From Pseudomonadota bacterium (GTDB lineage Bacteria; Desulfobacterota; Desulfobulbia; Desulfobulbales; Desulfocapsaceae), in NCBI GenBank assembly GCA_018820855.1, contig JAHJNL010000067.1:57129-121128 (forward strand): a DNA stretch of 64,000 nt, written 5' to 3'. Position numbers and translations under genes: made by a program. The notes under the pieces were generated by a model that saw only the letters and a list, made by a program, of their open reading frames with translations, had not been told where the DNA came from and ran no database searches. Positions 52,815 to 63,700 of the stretch are shown here, piece by piece; the first letter of the stretch is position 1, and every line of letters begins with the position of its first letter.

Positions 52815-55202
52815 TTACTTATTCTTTCCGACGCCGAAGGCAATCTGCACAACCTCGTCCATATCCTTAACCGGAAAAAACTGCGTGATCTTGCGAATCT
52901 CCGACGGGATCTCCACCAGATCCTTCTTATTCTGCTCCGGGATAATGATCTTGTTAATACGGGCACGAACAGCAGCCAAAACCTTCTCCTTGAGTCCGCC
53001 GATGGGCAAAACTCGACCACGCAGAGTAACCTCGCCGGTCATGGCCAGGTGTTTTACCACTTTTTTACCGGTGATAGCAGAATAAATGGCGGTGGCCATG
53101 GTAATTCCGGCTGAGGGACCATCCTTGGGGATAGCACCGGCCGGGACATGGACATGGATGTCATGCTTATCAAAATAATCCTCTTTTACTGCCAAATCTT
53201 CCAAACGACTGCGGCAGTAAGTCAGGGCCGCCTGCACCGACTCCTTCATCACATCACCAAGCTGTCCGGTCAGAGTCAACTTTCCTTTTCCAGGCATGAT
53301 GTTGACCTCGATCTGCAGGATCTCACCGCCAACCTCAGTCCAGGCCAGTCCTGTAACCAGACCTGGCTGATACAGAGTTTCGAGCTCTGATTCAGGGATG
53401 GTCTTGGGCGGTCCCAGGTAACGATCAATGGTATTGCGGGTGACAGAATAAGGTCCTTTGCCACCTTCTGCAATCTTCCGCGCGACCTTCCTGCAGACCT
53501 TCCCTATTTCCCGCTCCAGGTTTCTGAGTCCTGCCTCATGGGTATAGTGCGTCACAATATACTGGAGGGTTTCGTCATCCAGCCGAAGATGCCTGGCTTT
53601 GATGCCATTTTGCTTAATCTGCCTGGGCAGCAGGTACTTGCGGGCAATAACCACCTTCTCTTCCAGCGTATATCCCGAAAGCTCGATCATTTCCATCCTG
53701 TCCAGAAGCGGGCCGGGAATGGTATCAGTCCTGTTTGCCGTAGTGATAAACATGACCTTGGACAGATCAAAAGGCATATTCATGTAGTGATCGGTAAACT
53801 CAAAATTCTGCTCTGGATCCAGGACTTCAAGAAGAGCAGAAGAAGGATCACCACGATAATCAGAGCCGATTTTATCTACCTCATCCATCATAAAGAGAGG
53901 GTTATTGGTATTGACAATCTTTAACCCCTGGATAATCCGGCCCGGCATAGCCCCGATATAGGTGCGGCGATGCCCACGGATTTCAGCCTCATCACGCATG
54001 CCGCCCAAAGAGAGACGGTAGAACTTCCTGCCCATGGCCTTGGCAATAGATTGTCCCAGTGAGGTCTTGCCCACACCCGGAGGACCGACAAAACAGAGGA
54101 TGGGGCCTTTAGTGGAGGGATTCAGCTTACGAACGGCCAGGTATTCCAGAATACGTTCCTTGACTTTTTCAAGCCCGAAGTGATCTGTATCCAGTACCTC
54201 CTTGGCTACAACCAGATCCAGGTGATCTTTACTGCTCTTTCTCCAGGGTACATCCAGAATCCAATCAATATAGGTACGGATAATAGTGGCCTCGGAGGAG
54301 TCAGGATGCATCATCTCCATACGACTGACCTGCTTTTTGGCCTCTTTACGCACGGGTTTCGGCATTTTGGTCTTTTGCAGCTTACGCATCAGATCATCAA
54401 TTTCCTGGCCGCGCTCGTCTCCGTCACCAAGCTCTTTCTGCAGGGCATGCAGTTGTTCACGAAGGAAGTACTCGCGCTGAGATTTGCTCATTTCTTCCTT
54501 GGCGTCCGACTGGATCTTGGCCTGCACCGTGGACACCTCGAGCTCTTTGGTCAGCAGTTCGTTGACCAGCTTCAGACGTTTGGCCGGATCAAGTTCTTCG
54601 AGAATAGATTGGGACTCGGTGATCTTCAAACGCAGATTTGAACCCACGAGATCGGCGAGCCGGCCTGGCTCCTCAATATTATTGATAATCATCATGAGAT
54701 CTGCAGAAAGAATGCCACGCAGAGACATAATTTTCTCCGTCTGCTCACGAACAGTGCGCATCAGGGCCTCTATCTCTACGTTCACCTCCTCCACTTCACT
54801 TTCCTGAAGGACATCGATCTTGACCTGAAAATGCGGATCGGTGCTGACATATTCCTTGATTTTTGCCTTGGCAACGGCCTGGACGAGAACCTTGAGCCGG
54901 CCATCGGGAAGTTTCAGGGTCCGCATAACCATGCATACCATGCCCACATCATACAGATCTTCCGGCTTCGGATTGTCACGGGTGGCATCCTTCTGAGTGA
55001 CCAGCATCAGCAGCTTATCAGCTTCTTGGGAGGCGTTTACGGCATCCACCGAACTGGGACGCCCGACAAACAGAGGAATGATCATGTAATTAAAGACGAC
55101 TACATCACGCACAGCCATCATCGGCAGTTCATCAGGAATGACCATATTCTCATGATTGGTAAAATCATCCATGCCAATGGATAATGAATCATTAAATTCC
55201 AC
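52815..55202 (-). CDS. lon: ATP-dependent protease Lon
   Basis: Cytoplasmic quality-control protease, 795 residues. The N-terminal LonN substrate domain (~25-220) is followed by the AAA+ domain with Walker [10 protein letters not shown], and the protease domain with the Ser of [11 protein letters not shown] and a later catalytic Lys ([12 protein letters not shown]). Length is normal for LonA. GTG start after AGGAGG. A sigma-70 promoter and a palindrome stand 60-110 bases upstream. The first ~20 residues are a variable, acidic extension. Confidence 0.95.
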   Translation of the reverse strand: MEFNDSLSIGMDDFTNHENMVIPDELPMMAVRDVVVFNYMIIPLFVGRPSSVDAVNASQEADKLLMLVTQKDATRDNPKPEDLYDVGMVCMVMRTLKLPDGRLKVLVQAVAKAKIKEYVSTDPHFQVKIDVLQESEVEEVNVEIEALMRTVREQTEKIMSLRGILSADLMMIINNIEEPGRLADLVGSNLRLKITESQSILEELDPAKRLKLVNELLTKELEVSTVQAKIQSDAKEEMSKSQREYFLREQLHALQKELGDGDERGQEIDDLMRKLQKTKMPKPVRKEAKKQVSRMEMMHPDSSEATIIRTYIDWILDVPWRKSSKDHLDLVVAKEVLDTDHFGLEKVKERILEYLAVRKLNPSTKGPILCFVGPPGVGKTSLGQSIAKAMGRKFYRLSLGGMRDEAEIRGHRRTYIGAMPGRIIQGLKIVNTNNPLFMMDEVDKIGSDYRGDPSSALLEVLDPEQNFEFTDHYMNMPFDLSKVMFITTANRTDTIPGPLLDRMEMIELSGYTLEEKVVIARKYLLPRQIKQNGIKARHLRLDDETLQYIVTHYTHEAGLRNLEREIGKVCRKVARKIAEGGKGPYSVTRNTIDRYLGPPKTIPESELETLYQPGLVTGLAWTEVGGEILQIEVNIMPGKGKLTLTGQLGDVMKESVQAALTYCRSRLEDLAVKEDYFDKHDIHVHVPAGAIPKDGPSAGITMATAIYSAITGKKVVKHLAMTGEVTLRGRVLPIGGLKEKVLAAVRARINKIIIPEQNKKDLVEIPSEIRKITQFFPVKDMDEVVQIAFGVGKNK

Positions 55203-55261
55203 AACAACCTCCTAGTATAGAGAAAAACAGAATATCTTAACCCTGCCTCTCAATATCACCT

Positions 55262-55276
55262 GGTGAATAGTTCACC
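55262..55276. promoter_or_regulatory. Palindrome at the lon transcription start, candidate operator
   Basis: GGTGAATAGTTCACC, a perfect inverted repeat of six-base arms, begins right at the predicted lon start site (about +1 to +15). A protein bound here would block transcription. Confidence 0.5.
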
Positions 55277-55283
55277 CAAAAAT

Positions 55284-55313
55284 TTTATATCCATAAATAA
55301 ACAGAATTGTCAA
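55284..55313 (-). promoter_or_regulatory. Sigma-70-type promoter of lon
   Basis: On the minus strand TTGACA (55308-55313) and TATAAA (55284-55289) are separated by 18 bases; the start would be near 55277. There is no sigma-32-like or CIRCE element in the gap. Confidence 0.65.
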
Positions 55314-55479
55314 AATATCGCGAAAACTTAAACATTGCCTATATTGAAGTCAAGCTGCCAATCACTTCCTGGTCAGTTTCCCCCCTTTTTTCTTGTAAAT
55401 TTTCACATTTTCCACCATACTGTGCCATCGTTCACTAATACTTTCCACGAATTTTTATTTCCCAGATCCAGACAAAACC

Positions 55480-56280
55480 ATGCTGACTACACAATCTTTT
55501 TTTGATCTCTCCCTCTTCCCGCACGCCTCCCTCTTCGCAAAAACCAAGCCGGTATGGGAAGCACTGAATACGCTAACTGCATACATGGATAAGCACAACT
55601 ATCCTAAGCTGACCAGCCCCCTGCTCCCGGATAGCACCCCTCTGCCAGTGAGCATCATACTCCATCACGGAAATATTCTCTCCACCGTTGGCTATAGTAT
55701 CGAGTATGGCGATACAACAAAAGGCGGATTATCAGTCAAAATGGGTGATATTGAACTGACAGGAGCCTCAGTAATTATGGCAGGGGCCATTCTCGTTGGC
55801 AAAAAGATTGATATCGGCGAGGGAGTTTTCATCGAAGGAGGCGCGTTGATCAAATCACCGGCCATCATCGGGGACTGCACAGAGGTGCGACAGGGAGCCT
55901 ATCTCCGGGGCTACTGTCTTACAGGAAAAAGCTGTGTTATCGGCCACACCACCGAAGTAAAACACTCCATATTTCTCAATGATGCCAAAGCCGGTCATTT
56001 TGCCTATCTTGGCGATTCCATCCTCGGCCAGAACGCCAACCTCGGTGCCGGAACAAAATTTGCCAACCTCAAGTTTCTTGGCGGCAACATATCCATCCGA
56101 ACGGAAAAGGGCCTCGTCGATACCGGCCGAAGAAAATTTGGTGCCATCCTCGGAGACCAGGCCCAGACCGGCTGCAACTCTGTCACCAATCCCGGGACAA
56201 TAATCGGGAAAGGTGGAATCTTGATGCCCAACACCACAGCCCCCTCCGGCTATCATCCTCCGCAAAGCATCATACGCTAG
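55480..56280 (+). CDS. Left-handed beta-helix (GlmU C-terminus-like) protein
   Basis: 266 residues. After ~75 unassigned residues a hexapeptide-repeat beta-helix runs from about 85 to 260: GASVIMAGAILVGKKIDIG, VIGHTTEVKHSIFL, LGDSILGQNANLGAG and AILGDQAQTGCNSV. This resembles the acetyltransferase half of GlmU and related sugar-nucleotide proteins, but the N-terminal nucleotidyltransferase domain of GlmU (~230 residues) is absent. It may be an acyltransferase or a stand-alone helix for sugar-nucleotide metabolism. ATG 55480 lacks a strong ribosome site. Divergent from lon; the gap carries the lon promoter. Confidence 0.78.
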   Translation: MLTTQSFFDLSLFPHASLFAKTKPVWEALNTLTAYMDKHNYPKLTSPLLPDSTPLPVSIILHHGNILSTVGYSIEYGDTTKGGLSVKMGDIELTGASVIMAGAILVGKKIDIGEGVFIEGGALIKSPAIIGDCTEVRQGAYLRGYCLTGKSCVIGHTTEVKHSIFLNDAKAGHFAYLGDSILGQNANLGAGTKFANLKFLGGNISIRTEKGLVDTGRRKFGAILGDQAQTGCNSVTNPGTIIGKGGILMPNTTAPSGYHPPQSIIR

Positions 56281-56309
56281 ATTTTTTTCTCTGCTGGCAG
56301 CAGGATATC

Positions 56310-56370
56310 GAACAGGGAACATCAACTTCTAAACCGTTTTTTCATGTCTTCGGTTCGCAGTTCCCTGTTC
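56310..56370 (+). terminator. Nested stem-loop after the beta-helix gene
   Basis: GAACAGGGAAC (56310-56320) pairs exactly with GTTCCCTGTTC (56360-56370). Inside, AACCG (56332-56336) can pair with CGGTT (56351-56355). It starts 30 bases after the stop. A T-run is lacking, so it may be a 3'-end structure rather than a strict terminator. Confidence 0.55.
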
Positions 56371-56492
56371 ATCATTTTCTTTAAATGTTCCGCCAAGCCT
56401 CTCCCCTCCCCATCCCATAGATCGTTTCTCATTTTTATCAGAGCCGCATTTTTTCCTTGATTTTGTGCATAATACCATTATATTTTGTGCAT

Positions 56493-56508
56493 TGGCACGA
56501 TACGCGTG
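56493..56508 (+). promoter_or_regulatory. Possible sigma-54 promoter (perfect -24, weak -12)
   Basis: TGGCACGATACGCGTG has a perfect -24 box TGGCACG, but the -12 box reads GCGTG, with GT where GC is expected. It is 34 bases before ATG 56542. Confidence 0.35.
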
Positions 56509-56541
56509 TCTATTTAAACCCTTTACTGTGAGGAAGCACCT

Positions 56542-57000
56542 ATGAAAATAGCAATTTCAGCAACAGACAGCAATACGGGCTCTATGGTTGATCCACGCTT
56601 TGGCAGGGCAGCATGGCTCCTCATCGTAGACAGCGCCACCGGCGCCCTGATCGAGGCGATTGACAATTCCCAGAGCCGTGAAACTGCTCATGGCGCGGGG
56701 ATCAGTGCTGCAGCCCTGATCGCCGATAAGGGCGTCGACGCCGTACTCACCGGAAGAGTCGGACCAAAGGCCCTGCCTATTTTAGAAAAGGCAGGGGTCA
56801 GAATGGTAAATGACGTCAGCGGCAGCATCCAGGAGGCTATTGCCCGATATGCTGGAAAAACGACTGAACCTGTTCCGCCGGAAACCAGTAAAACACCTGA
56901 GACTGCAGCGCCGACCCCCGGAGGGTGCGGTTGCGGCAAAGGTCAGGGCAAAGGAATGGGAGGCGGCCAAGGCCAGGGACGGGGTAAATGTCGCAGATAG
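56542..57000 (+). CDS. NifX/ORP-like metal-cluster-binding protein with Gly/Cys tail
   Basis: 152 residues. Residues 1-110 are a dinitrogenase iron-molybdenum-cofactor domain of the MTH1175/NifX type (MKIAISATDSNTGSMVDPRF, DAVLTGRVGPKALPILEKAG). The tail (~125-152) is GGCGCGKGQGKGM and further Gly/Lys/Arg ending in GKCRR, with three cysteines, suited to metal binding. A GAGGAAGCACC ribosome site precedes ATG. Two ferredoxin-containing MinD ATPases follow. The set resembles the ORP (orange protein) locus of Desulfovibrio, whose related protein holds a Mo-Cu cluster. Not proof of nitrogen fixation: no nifHDK here. Confidence 0.85.
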   Translation: MKIAISATDSNTGSMVDPRFGRAAWLLIVDSATGALIEAIDNSQSRETAHGAGISAAALIADKGVDAVLTGRVGPKALPILEKAGVRMVNDVSGSIQEAIARYAGKTTEPVPPETSKTPETAAPTPGGCGCGKGQGKGMGGGQGQGRGKCRR

Positions 57001-57206
57001 GCAGCACAACAAGCGCGTAACAATTCACCAGAAACTTCATTTTTGAAAAAAACATCAGACTGTAAGAAGTTACCAGTGCCTCAGATAAGCGAGTGCCCTA
57101 AAACTGCACCTCTTCATTCTGCACGTTATACCATAGTTCTTCTCTATGTGAATCTCAATACGCACAGGGAGGGGGTACTGGTGAACTTTTACCGGAGAAT
57201 AGCACT

Positions 57207-58046
57207 ATGCAGATAACAGTGGCCAGCGGCAAGGGCGGGACCGGCAAGACTACGATTTCCACCAGTCTCGCCCTCTGTGCGGAAGCACCGGTGCAGTACC
57301 TGGACTGTGACGTGGAAGAGCCCAACGGCCACATCTTCCTCAAACCGAAGCTTGATTATAGTGAAATCTGTTCGGTGCTAGTCCCGAAGATTGATGAATT
57401 ATGTTGTACGGCCTGCGGCAAGTGCCGTGATATCTGCCGATACAATGCCATTGTCCAGTTTGGCAAAAACGTGATGACTTTCCCTGAACTCTGCCACTCC
57501 TGCCTGGGTTGCTTCCTGGTCTGCGCCGATGAGGCAATCGGGAAAGAAAGAAGAGAGATAGGGGTGCTCCAATCGGGAATGGCCGGCAAGATCGACTTTG
57601 TTCAGGGTCGACTCCGAATCGGAGAGGCCATGGGTGTTCCTTTGCTCAAGGCTGTGAAGAAAAAAGCGAACAGGGCAAAACTTGTCATTATTGACGCCCC
57701 GCCAGGCACATCATGCTCCTTTGTGGAAAGTATCAATGACGCCGACTACGTCATTCTGGTCACGGAACCTACCCCCTTCGGTCTCCACGATTTGAAACTC
57801 GCAGCCACCGTACTGCGGAATTTCAATCTGCCGGGCGGTGTCATCATCAATCGCTCCGACCTGGGAGATGACCGGGTAGTCCAGTGGTGCAGAGCCGAGG
57901 GCATACCGATTCTGCTGCAAATCCCCTTTCAACGTGCCATTGCAGAGGGATATGCCCGCGGCAGAAACCTGGTGGAGACAGTCCCGGAGCTGTGCGACAG
58001 TTTTCGTGATCTCTTGAGAAACCTGAATATGACAATCGGCTGTTGA
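57207..58046 (+). CDS. MinD-superfamily ATPase with inserted ferredoxin domain (first)
   Basis: 279 residues. Deviant Walker A GKGGTGKTT at the N-terminus, then an inserted 2x[4Fe-4S] ferredoxin domain (~63-110) with C-x2-C-x2-C-x3-C in CTACGKCRDIC and CHSCLGCFLVC, then the ATPase continues with VIIDAPPGTSC (Walker B). Family COG1149. These cytoplasmic proteins are thought to insert or move metal clusters with ATP, by analogy to Nbp35/Mrp. Start is ATG 57207 after GGAGAATAGC. It overlaps the second copy by a few bases. Confidence 0.88.
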   Translation: MQITVASGKGGTGKTTISTSLALCAEAPVQYLDCDVEEPNGHIFLKPKLDYSEICSVLVPKIDELCCTACGKCRDICRYNAIVQFGKNVMTFPELCHSCLGCFLVCADEAIGKERREIGVLQSGMAGKIDFVQGRLRIGEAMGVPLLKAVKKKANRAKLVIIDAPPGTSCSFVESINDADYVILVTEPTPFGLHDLKLAATVLRNFNLPGGVIINRSDLGDDRVVQWCRAEGIPILLQIPFQRAIAEGYARGRNLVETVPELCDSFRDLLRNLNMTIGC

Positions 58047-58057
58047 TGGAGAAAAGA

Positions 58058-58921
58058 ATGAAAGAAGTCCTTATATTAAGCGGAAAAGGCGGGACCGGCA
58101 AAACCAGCATCGTCGGCTCCTTTGCCCATATGGCTGAAAACAAAATCCTGGTAGACTGCGATGTCGATGCTTCAGACCTCCACCTCCTCCTTGCCCCTCG
58201 CCCCAGAGAGGAACATGATTTCTACTCCGGCATCAAGGCCCGTGTGGTTACTGACAAATGCAGCGCTTGCGGCCTCTGTGCCGAACTCTGCCAATTTGAG
58301 GCCGTGACCATGACGGAGACAGCAGCCATCTCCTCCTTTTCCTGCGAAGGCTGCGGCGTCTGCGCCCATTTTTGCCCGGAACAGGCCATTGTCCTTGATG
58401 AAAACCACTGCGGCTCCTGGTATATCTCGGACACTGCTTACGGGCCACTGGTTCACGCGCAACTCTTTGCAGGGGAAGAGAACTCTGGGAAACTGGTCTC
58501 CTACATCAAGAATCAGGCACGGCAACTGGCAGAAGCAACTATGGCAGAACTCATCCTCATCGACGGTTCCCCCGGCGTGGGCTGTCCGGTCATCGCCTCT
58601 CTTTCCAATGTTGACATGGCACTCATCATCACGGAACCCAGCCTGTCAGGACAGCATGACCTGGAGCGGGTCCTTGACCTGGCCAACCACTTCAAACTGC
58701 CTGCCATGGTCTGCATCAACAAATGGGATCTCCACCCTGAGATGAGCGGGGAAATCGCAGGAACCTGCCATACACGTGGCGTGGAGATACTGGGAAAAAT
58801 CCCCTTTGACCAGATGGTTGTCACGTGTCAGATCCAGGGTGTCCCGGTAACTGACAGCTGCAACAGCCTAGCAGCTTATTCCATCCAAAAGCTCTGGAAT
58901 CGACTACAAAAAAAACTATAA
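58058..58921 (+). CDS. MinD-superfamily ATPase with inserted ferredoxin domain (second)
   Basis: About 287 residues, related to the preceding protein. Walker A GKGGTGKTS, ferredoxin insert C-x2-C-x2-C-x3-C in CSACGLCAELC and CEGCGVCAHFC, and a Walker B ILIDGSPGVGC. ATG 58058 is chosen because GGAGAAAAGA precedes it; earlier starts TTG 58043 and ATG 58046 lie within the overlap with the first gene. Paired MinD-ferredoxin ATPases occur together in the Desulfovibrio ORP locus. Probably forms a heterodimer with the first copy; inference. Confidence 0.88.
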   Translation: MKEVLILSGKGGTGKTSIVGSFAHMAENKILVDCDVDASDLHLLLAPRPREEHDFYSGIKARVVTDKCSACGLCAELCQFEAVTMTETAAISSFSCEGCGVCAHFCPEQAIVLDENHCGSWYISDTAYGPLVHAQLFAGEENSGKLVSYIKNQARQLAEATMAELILIDGSPGVGCPVIASLSNVDMALIITEPSLSGQHDLERVLDLANHFKLPAMVCINKWDLHPEMSGEIAGTCHTRGVEILGKIPFDQMVVTCQIQGVPVTDSCNSLAAYSIQKLWNRLQKKL

Positions 58922-58925
58922 AACA

Positions 58926-58955
58926 ACTTTCAGTTTTCAGTTTTCAGTATTCATT
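58926..58955. repeat. Short tandem TTTTCAG repeat
   Basis: Three near-copies of a seven-base unit (TTTCAG, TTTTCAG, TTTTCAG, then TATTCA) in the gap before fumarate hydratase. Simple-sequence repeat, no known role. Confidence 0.6.
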
Positions 58956-59025
58956 GATCGATGTTCAGTGTTAGAATACTCTCGTAAATGTCTGATCATA
59001 GATACCAACTTTGGGAGAGCTTCTT

Positions 59026-60546
59026 ATGACCATCATCAAAAGCCAGGACTTTACCAGCTCAATTGCCGAAAGCCTGCAATACATCTCTTATACACACCCC
59101 CGCGACTTTGTCCAGGCCATGGCCCGGGCCTATGAACTAGAAGAAAGCCAGGCAGCAAAAGACGCCATGGCCCAGATCCTCATCAACTCCAGAATGGCGG
59201 TCATGGGACAGCGTCCCATCTGCCAGGACACCGGCATTGTCACGGTCTTTCTCAAAGTTGGTATGAACTGCCGTTTTGACACCAGTCAGAGTATTCAGGA
59301 ACTGGTGGATGAAGGAGTGCGGCAAGCCTATCTCAATTCTGACAACCCCCTACGGGCCTCGGTGGTTGCCGATCCGGCCGGTAAGCGGCTCAACACCCGT
59401 GACAATACCCCGGCAGTCATCTACACCGAGCTGGTCACCGGCTCCACCATTGACATTCGCATTGCCGCCAAGGGTGGCGGTTCGGAAAACAAGAGCCGTT
59501 TTATCACCCTTAATCCCAGTGATTCAATTGTCGATTGGGTGGTTCGTACCGTTCCCACCATGGGCGCAGGCTGGTGCCCTCCGGGAATCCTGGGCATCGG
59601 AATCGGAGGTACAGTGGATAAGGCCATGGTGCTCGCCAAGGAGTCACTGATGGAACCCATTGATATTCAGGAACTGATGGCCAGAGGTCCTGCCAACAGA
59701 ATCGAAGAGCTACGCCTGGAGATTTATGAAAAGGTCAACGAACTGGGAATCGGGGCACAGGGCCTGGGCGGCCTGACTACGGCTCTGGATGTTAAGATCC
59801 TTGACTGCCCGACCCATGCCGCATCTCTTCCCGTGGCCATGATCCCCAACTGTGCGGCCACCCGTCACATTCACTTTACTCTTGACGGCACCGGACCTGC
59901 TCAGTTTTCCCCGCCTCGCCTGGAAGACTGGCCGGAGATCAAATGGGAAGTAGGCAAAGGCGTCAAACGTGTACAACTCGACGGAATCACTGCCGAAGAA
60001 ACCGCTTCCTGGCAGCCGGGCGAGACCCTGCTCCTCAATGGTACGATTCTCACCGGTCGCGACGCAGCCCATCGCAGGATACAGAGTCTGCTCAATGCAG
60101 GAAAGCCCCTGCCCAACGGCGTTAATTTCAAAGGGAAATTTATCTACTATGTCGGCCCGGTGGATCCCGTCGCCGGCGAAGCCGTAGGACCGGCCGGCCC
60201 CACCACCTCCACCCGCATGGATAAATATACGGAGATGATGCTCAGCCAGACCGGCCTCATGGGCATGATCGGCAAATCAGAACGGGGAGATGCAGCCATT
60301 GATTCCATCCGCCGCCACGGTGCTGTCTATCTTATGGCCGTAGGCGGGGCTGCCTACCTTGTATCCAAATCTATCAAAAAAGCAAGGGTCGTAGCCTTCG
60401 AGGACTTGGGGATGGAGGCAATCTACGAATTCGAAGTCCGGGACATGCCGGTTACAGTCGCAGTTGACAGCCTTGGAGAATCCGTCCACAAGACAGGCCC
60501 TGCCCTCTGGAGCCAGAAAATACGGGACTATCGAGAGCGTACGTGA
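59026..60546 (+). CDS. Class I (iron-sulfur) fumarate hydratase, fused alpha-beta form
   Basis: Hydrates fumarate to malate with an oxygen-sensitive [4Fe-4S] cluster. About 506 residues covering both the alpha part (RPICQDTGIVTVFLKVG, KGGGSENKSRF, MGAGWCPPGILGIGIGG, which give cluster and substrate residues) and the beta part (LLLNGTILTGRDAAHRRI, GPTTSTRMDKYTEMML). ATG 59026 is preferred, with GGGAG nine bases before it; an in-frame TTG at 59011 is possible. In sulfate reducers it belongs to the citrate-cycle or propionate/succinate pathway. Stands alone. Confidence 0.93.
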   Translation: MTIIKSQDFTSSIAESLQYISYTHPRDFVQAMARAYELEESQAAKDAMAQILINSRMAVMGQRPICQDTGIVTVFLKVGMNCRFDTSQSIQELVDEGVRQAYLNSDNPLRASVVADPAGKRLNTRDNTPAVIYTELVTGSTIDIRIAAKGGGSENKSRFITLNPSDSIVDWVVRTVPTMGAGWCPPGILGIGIGGTVDKAMVLAKESLMEPIDIQELMARGPANRIEELRLEIYEKVNELGIGAQGLGGLTTALDVKILDCPTHAASLPVAMIPNCAATRHIHFTLDGTGPAQFSPPRLEDWPEIKWEVGKGVKRVQLDGITAEETASWQPGETLLLNGTILTGRDAAHRRIQSLLNAGKPLPNGVNFKGKFIYYVGPVDPVAGEAVGPAGPTTSTRMDKYTEMMLSQTGLMGMIGKSERGDAAIDSIRRHGAVYLMAVGGAAYLVSKSIKKARVVAFEDLGMEAIYEFEVRDMPVTVAVDSLGESVHKTGPALWSQKIRDYRERT

Positions 60547-60725
60547 CAGTTGACAAGCATTTCCTTTCGTTGTTGACAGTCAGGACTCCAGAGTGGATTG
60601 ACCATGGAATTTGCTGCCCATCGAATATGCAATTTTTTACATTTTTTTATCTTTATTTTTTCCTAGGTTAGCCAGGCCAGGGGAAAAGCAATTGTAGCTC
60701 GAATCAAGGTGTCAACAGGAGCATC

Positions 60726-63700
60726 ATGATAAAAACACCCAAAATCTGTTGGTTCAGGGGAAATTTATTTTCCACTCTGCTATGGACAATTCTTCTTACA
60801 CTTTCTGCCGGCTGCAATCAGAGTATAGCGAGTACTCTTCGCATAGATACAGGTTTTACTCCTTCTTTTACCGATCACTATCAAGGAGATTTTGTCTATA
60901 TCAATGGCATCCGGGAGCAAAAAGATGGAAAAGTCCTGGTCGCCGGTTGGTTTGAGACCGTTAACGGCGTCAGCCGCCGCGGCATTGCCCGCCTCAACGG
61001 CAATGGTTCATTGGATTTAAGCTATAATCCGGGGAGCGGTATCGACAATGAGATTAAAGCCATTAGCCTGCAGGCCGATGACCGGGCAATCCTGGCCGGT
61101 AATTTTGAGATCGTAAACGGCGTCAGCAAAGAAAATCTGGCCCGGCTCAATCTTGACGGCTCTGTGGATACCTCTTTTACTGCCTCGGCCGATTCACCGG
61201 TCTGGGCCATGGATATTTCCGGCGATATGATCACCATTGGCGGCCAGTTTTCCGTAGTCAACAGTGTTGGCATGAAAAACGTGGCCCGCTTGAATGCTGA
61301 TGGCAGCCTGAACAGCAGCTTTAATTCATACATAGGAGTGACCTCTGGAAGCGGCAGTCATTGGGTTCGTGCCGTGGCCACCATCCCCACCATTATCGAT
61401 ATCTTTGGCACGCGAGCCGACAAGGTCCTGGTGGGAGGGGATTTTACCTCTTTTGATTACTCTTCCTACAACAGGCTGGTCCGTCTAACCAGCACCGGTG
61501 CCGTAGATACCTCCTTTTCCATAGGTACCGGCTTTAACGATTACAGCGTAGTCACGTCCCTTGCCGTACAACCCGACGGCAACTACCTGGTGGGTGGAAC
61601 CTTTACCAACTTTAACGGGACCCCCCGTTTTGGAATCGCCCGCCTCCTCAGCACCGGCGCACTGGACACCTCCTTTAACTGCGTTGTCAGCGGCGGCTAT
61701 AGAGAGGTGGATTCCATAGCTCTGCAGGAGGACGGCAGGATTGTCATCGGCGGTAATTTTACCACGGTAAACGGGGTGGCCAGAATGAATGTGGCTCGCC
61801 TGAATCCGGACGGCAGTCTCGACATGGACTTCAATCCCGGTGCCGGTGCTGACGACACCGTAAAAACAGCCATTTCCACAGGCCAGGGTCAGATTCTCCT
61901 TGGCGGCTTTTTTACTTCGGTAAACGGTGAAGACCGGGCACATGTGGCCCGCTTCAACGGCGATCCCTCCATGGCCGGCGGAGCAGCCAACCCCTACACC
62001 GTCTTTGCAGGGGGCAAGGATGACTGGAAGCAAATCAATCTGCCCAGGCCCGCCGTAAATAGCGGCACCCTCGACCTGCTGGTAGAAGGAACCCTCTATT
62101 ACCTTTCAACCGTGGGTCCGCCAGTCTATCTTCGTCTCACCTATAATTCCAACCTGCATAAACCTTCTTCTATCAGCTTTGGTAAACGCTGGAGCTTTCT
62201 CTATGAATCCTCAATTCTCCGCCAAAGCGACAACCAGGTAGTTCTCCGAAAAGGTACCGGGGAAAAAGAGACCTACACCAGCCTGATCAATCTGACCACT
62301 GCAACACCCGCCAGCCCGATCACCCTGAGCCCGGCAAAAGGGACATTCAATCAGCTGATCTGTTATGGAACCTATTGGGAGTACAGAGAAAAAGATACAA
62401 AATACACCTACAGATTTGACGAACTAAGTTCTGCCTTGCCTGCCTATTTGACCAGTATCAGCGACCGAAACGCCAATACCGTGACCATTACCACAGACCT
62501 CAACACAGGCCGTATTCAGAAGATTATCGGGCCTGCCAGCAGGCAGATCAGTTTCACCTATAACCTTGCCGGTTATTGCAGCAAGATCACGGTCCCGGAC
62601 GGACGGACAATCGAGTTCCTCTACGATGGATTCGGACAGCTCGTTCAGGTCAAGGACATGATTGGCTACCTTGGAAAATACACATATGATAACGGCTATA
62701 TCATCAAAAGTGATCTGGGTGACACCAACTCCACCGGCGGTGGCCGTGAAACGACCTTCACCTATGGTGACAAGACCTGGGGCAATGGCAAATATGTCTC
62801 TGCAAGCCAGTCAGCAATGGGCAAGACCCTGATTACACCGGTTAACAACAGTGTCAATCAGGTGCAGTGGACCGACCCCCGGGGCCAGGTGACAACCATG
62901 AAGACAGAAAACGGAAGAACCACCGGTGTTGTTGACCCATCCGGGGCGATCCGCTCCTTGAGTTATGTAGAAGGGCAGCTCAGCAAGTACACCAGCGGCA
63001 CTGGCAAAAACACCTCTTATGAGTATGACAGCCGTGGCAACACCACAGCCGTCACCGATGCCCTGGGCAAAAAAACCAGCTATTTTTACGATGGCCAAAA
63101 CAACCTGATCCAGCGCCAGGACGCCCTCGCAAACACTACAATTTTCGATTACGACGGCAACAGCAACCTGAAACGGGTCCTCTATCCCAATAGCACTGCC
63201 CTTAATTTTGCGTACTCCCCCAAGGGCCAGTTAACGACGTATACCAATGCACGGGGAAAAATCACCGGCTACACATATGACAGCTACGGCAATCTGACAA
63301 AAATCACGGCACCGGATGGTAGCTTTGTCACCTATTCGTACTCGAGTACAGACAAATACAGTCGCTGTTATAAGATCACCGACAGCCGCCTCAATCAAAA
63401 GACCTACTCCTATGACAACAACAACCGGATTACAGCGGTATCCTACGGCAGCGTCATCCCCTATGAGGCCCAGGTTCGCTACAGCTATGACGCACTGAAT
63501 CTCCTCTCCGCAACAGATGAGCTGGGCCGAACAACACGGGTGCAGCGCAATGACAGTTCTTTGATTACCTGGAGCTTTGATCCACTGAACAGGGCCACGC
63601 AGTTTCAGTATGACGCCAATGGCAATCTGACCCAACAGATCAACCCCCTGGGCCAGAGTATCAAGACCAGTTACAACGCTGCCAACCGACCTGTTCAGAC

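Noticed and set aside
56542..58921. Nitrogen fixation locus
   Set aside because: NifX-like and MinD/ferredoxin genes occur without nitrogenase; no nifHDK, nifB or nifE in the window.
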